From NCBI GenBank assembly GCA_007134805.1, contig SLKB01000271.1:1-6590 (forward strand): a stretch of 6,590 nt of DNA, read 5' to 3'. A model generated the notes under the pieces. It searched no databases and was not told where the DNA came from. It saw only the letters and a list, made by a program, of their open reading frames with translations. Each line of letters opens with the position of its first letter. Positions within the stretch are counted from its first letter, which is position 1. Shown here piece by piece: positions 6,069 to 6,590 of this stretch. The translations under genes and the position numbers were made by a program. Source of the stretch: Paracoccaceae bacterium. Lineage in GTDB: Bacteria; Pseudomonadota; Alphaproteobacteria; Rhodobacterales; Rhodobacteraceae.

Positions 6069-6590
6069 CAGGCAAACTCTTCGGCACAGACGGGGTGCGC
6101 GGCACCGCGAACAGCTATCCGATGACTGCAGAGATGGCGCTCAAGATCGGCGCGGCCGCGGGGCGGCATTTCCGGCGGGGCGGGTCGAACGGGCATCGCG
6201 TCGTGATCGGCAAGGATACGCGGCTGTCAGGCTACATGATCGAGACTGCGATGACCGCGGGGCTGACCTCCACGGGGATGAACGTGCTGCTGCTCGGGCC
6301 CGTGCCCACACCCGCCGTGGGGTTTCTGACACGCTCGATGCGGGCAGATCTGGGGATCATGATCTCCGCCAGCCATAACGGCCATCAGGATAACGGCATC
6401 AAGTTCTTCGGCCCGGACGGCTTCAAGCTTTCGGATGCGGATGAGGCGGCGATCGAGGCGATCACCATGGGCGAGATCACGCTCGCCCAGCCTGCCAATA
6501 TCGGGCGCGCCAAGCGGATCGAGGCGGCGGGTGGCCGTTATGTGGAGTATGCCAAGACGACGCTTGCGCGCGGCACGCAGCTGAACGGGC
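6065..6590 (+). CDS. glmM: Phosphoglucosamine mutase, N-terminal part (cut by window end)
   Basis: GlmM converts glucosamine-6-phosphate to glucosamine-1-phosphate, the step before GlmU in UDP-GlcNAc synthesis for peptidoglycan and lipopolysaccharide. The 175 residues visible (of about 450 in the family) begin [16 protein letters not shown], the standard N-terminus, followed by [13 protein letters not shown] (46-58), [12 protein letters not shown] (78-89) and the phosphoserine loop [19 protein letters not shown] (97-115), with Ser103 as the residue that must be phosphorylated for activity. The loop usually reads ASHNP; here Gly106 replaces the proline. The ATG overlaps the folP stop as ATGA (6065-6068), indicating translational coupling, and the purine-rich GGAACAGAGG sits just before it. 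The folP-glmM pair is also seen in other proteobacteria, including E. coli. The metal-binding and sugar-binding parts lie beyond the window. Confidence 0.95.
   Translation, partial: MTGKLFGTDGVRGTANSYPMTAEMALKIGAAAGRHFRRGGSNGHRVVIGKDTRLSGYMIETAMTAGLTSTGMNVLLLGPVPTPAVGFLTRSMRADLGIMISASHNGHQDNGIKFFGPDGFKLSDADEAAIEAITMGEITLAQPANIGRAKRIEAAGGRYVEYAKTTLARGTQLNG

Overview
The window is GC-rich (roughly two thirds G+C by eye), almost fully coding on the + strand, and looks like a chromosomal housekeeping segment of an alphaproteobacterium, most likely Rhodobacterales (Rhodobacter/Paracoccus/Roseobacter relatives). The reasons are codon bias, the glyS to PPDK-like neighbour pair, the N-terminally extended FolP, the C-terminally extended FolB and the folP-glmM pair. 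This placement comes from remembered family features, not from a database search.

Layout, all on the + strand: (1) 1-90, the last 29 codons of glyS (glycyl-tRNA synthetase beta subunit), followed by a short inverted repeat. (2) 225-2768, a large PEP-utilising protein of the pyruvate phosphate dikinase family. Its phosphohistidine and PEP/pyruvate halves look intact, but its ATP-grasp half has lost several expected motifs. (3) 2769-3035, a less GC-rich non-coding stretch with a strong stem-loop at 2899-2925. (4) 3036-3995, an exported SleB-type cell-wall hydrolase. (5) 4067-4996 folB (dihydroneopterin aldolase with an unrecognised C-terminal half), 5049-6068 folP (dihydropteroate synthase) and 6065-6590 glmM (phosphoglucosamine mutase, cut by the window end). 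These three lie close together in one direction, and folP and glmM overlap by four bases, so they probably form an operon.

Functionally, folB and folP encode two steps of dihydrofolate synthesis, and folK, which acts between them, is not in this window. GlmM makes glucosamine-1-phosphate for UDP-GlcNAc and hence peptidoglycan and lipopolysaccharide. The SleB-like protein cleaves peptidoglycan. The PPDK-like protein belongs to the PEP/pyruvate enzymes.

I found no mobile element, CRISPR array, RNA gene, toxin-antitoxin or defence module, and no clear new system. The points most worth a second look are the asymmetrically decayed PPDK homologue, the unknown C-terminal domain of FolB, the stem-loop ahead of the hydrolase gene, and an unusual glycine in the GlmM active-site loop.
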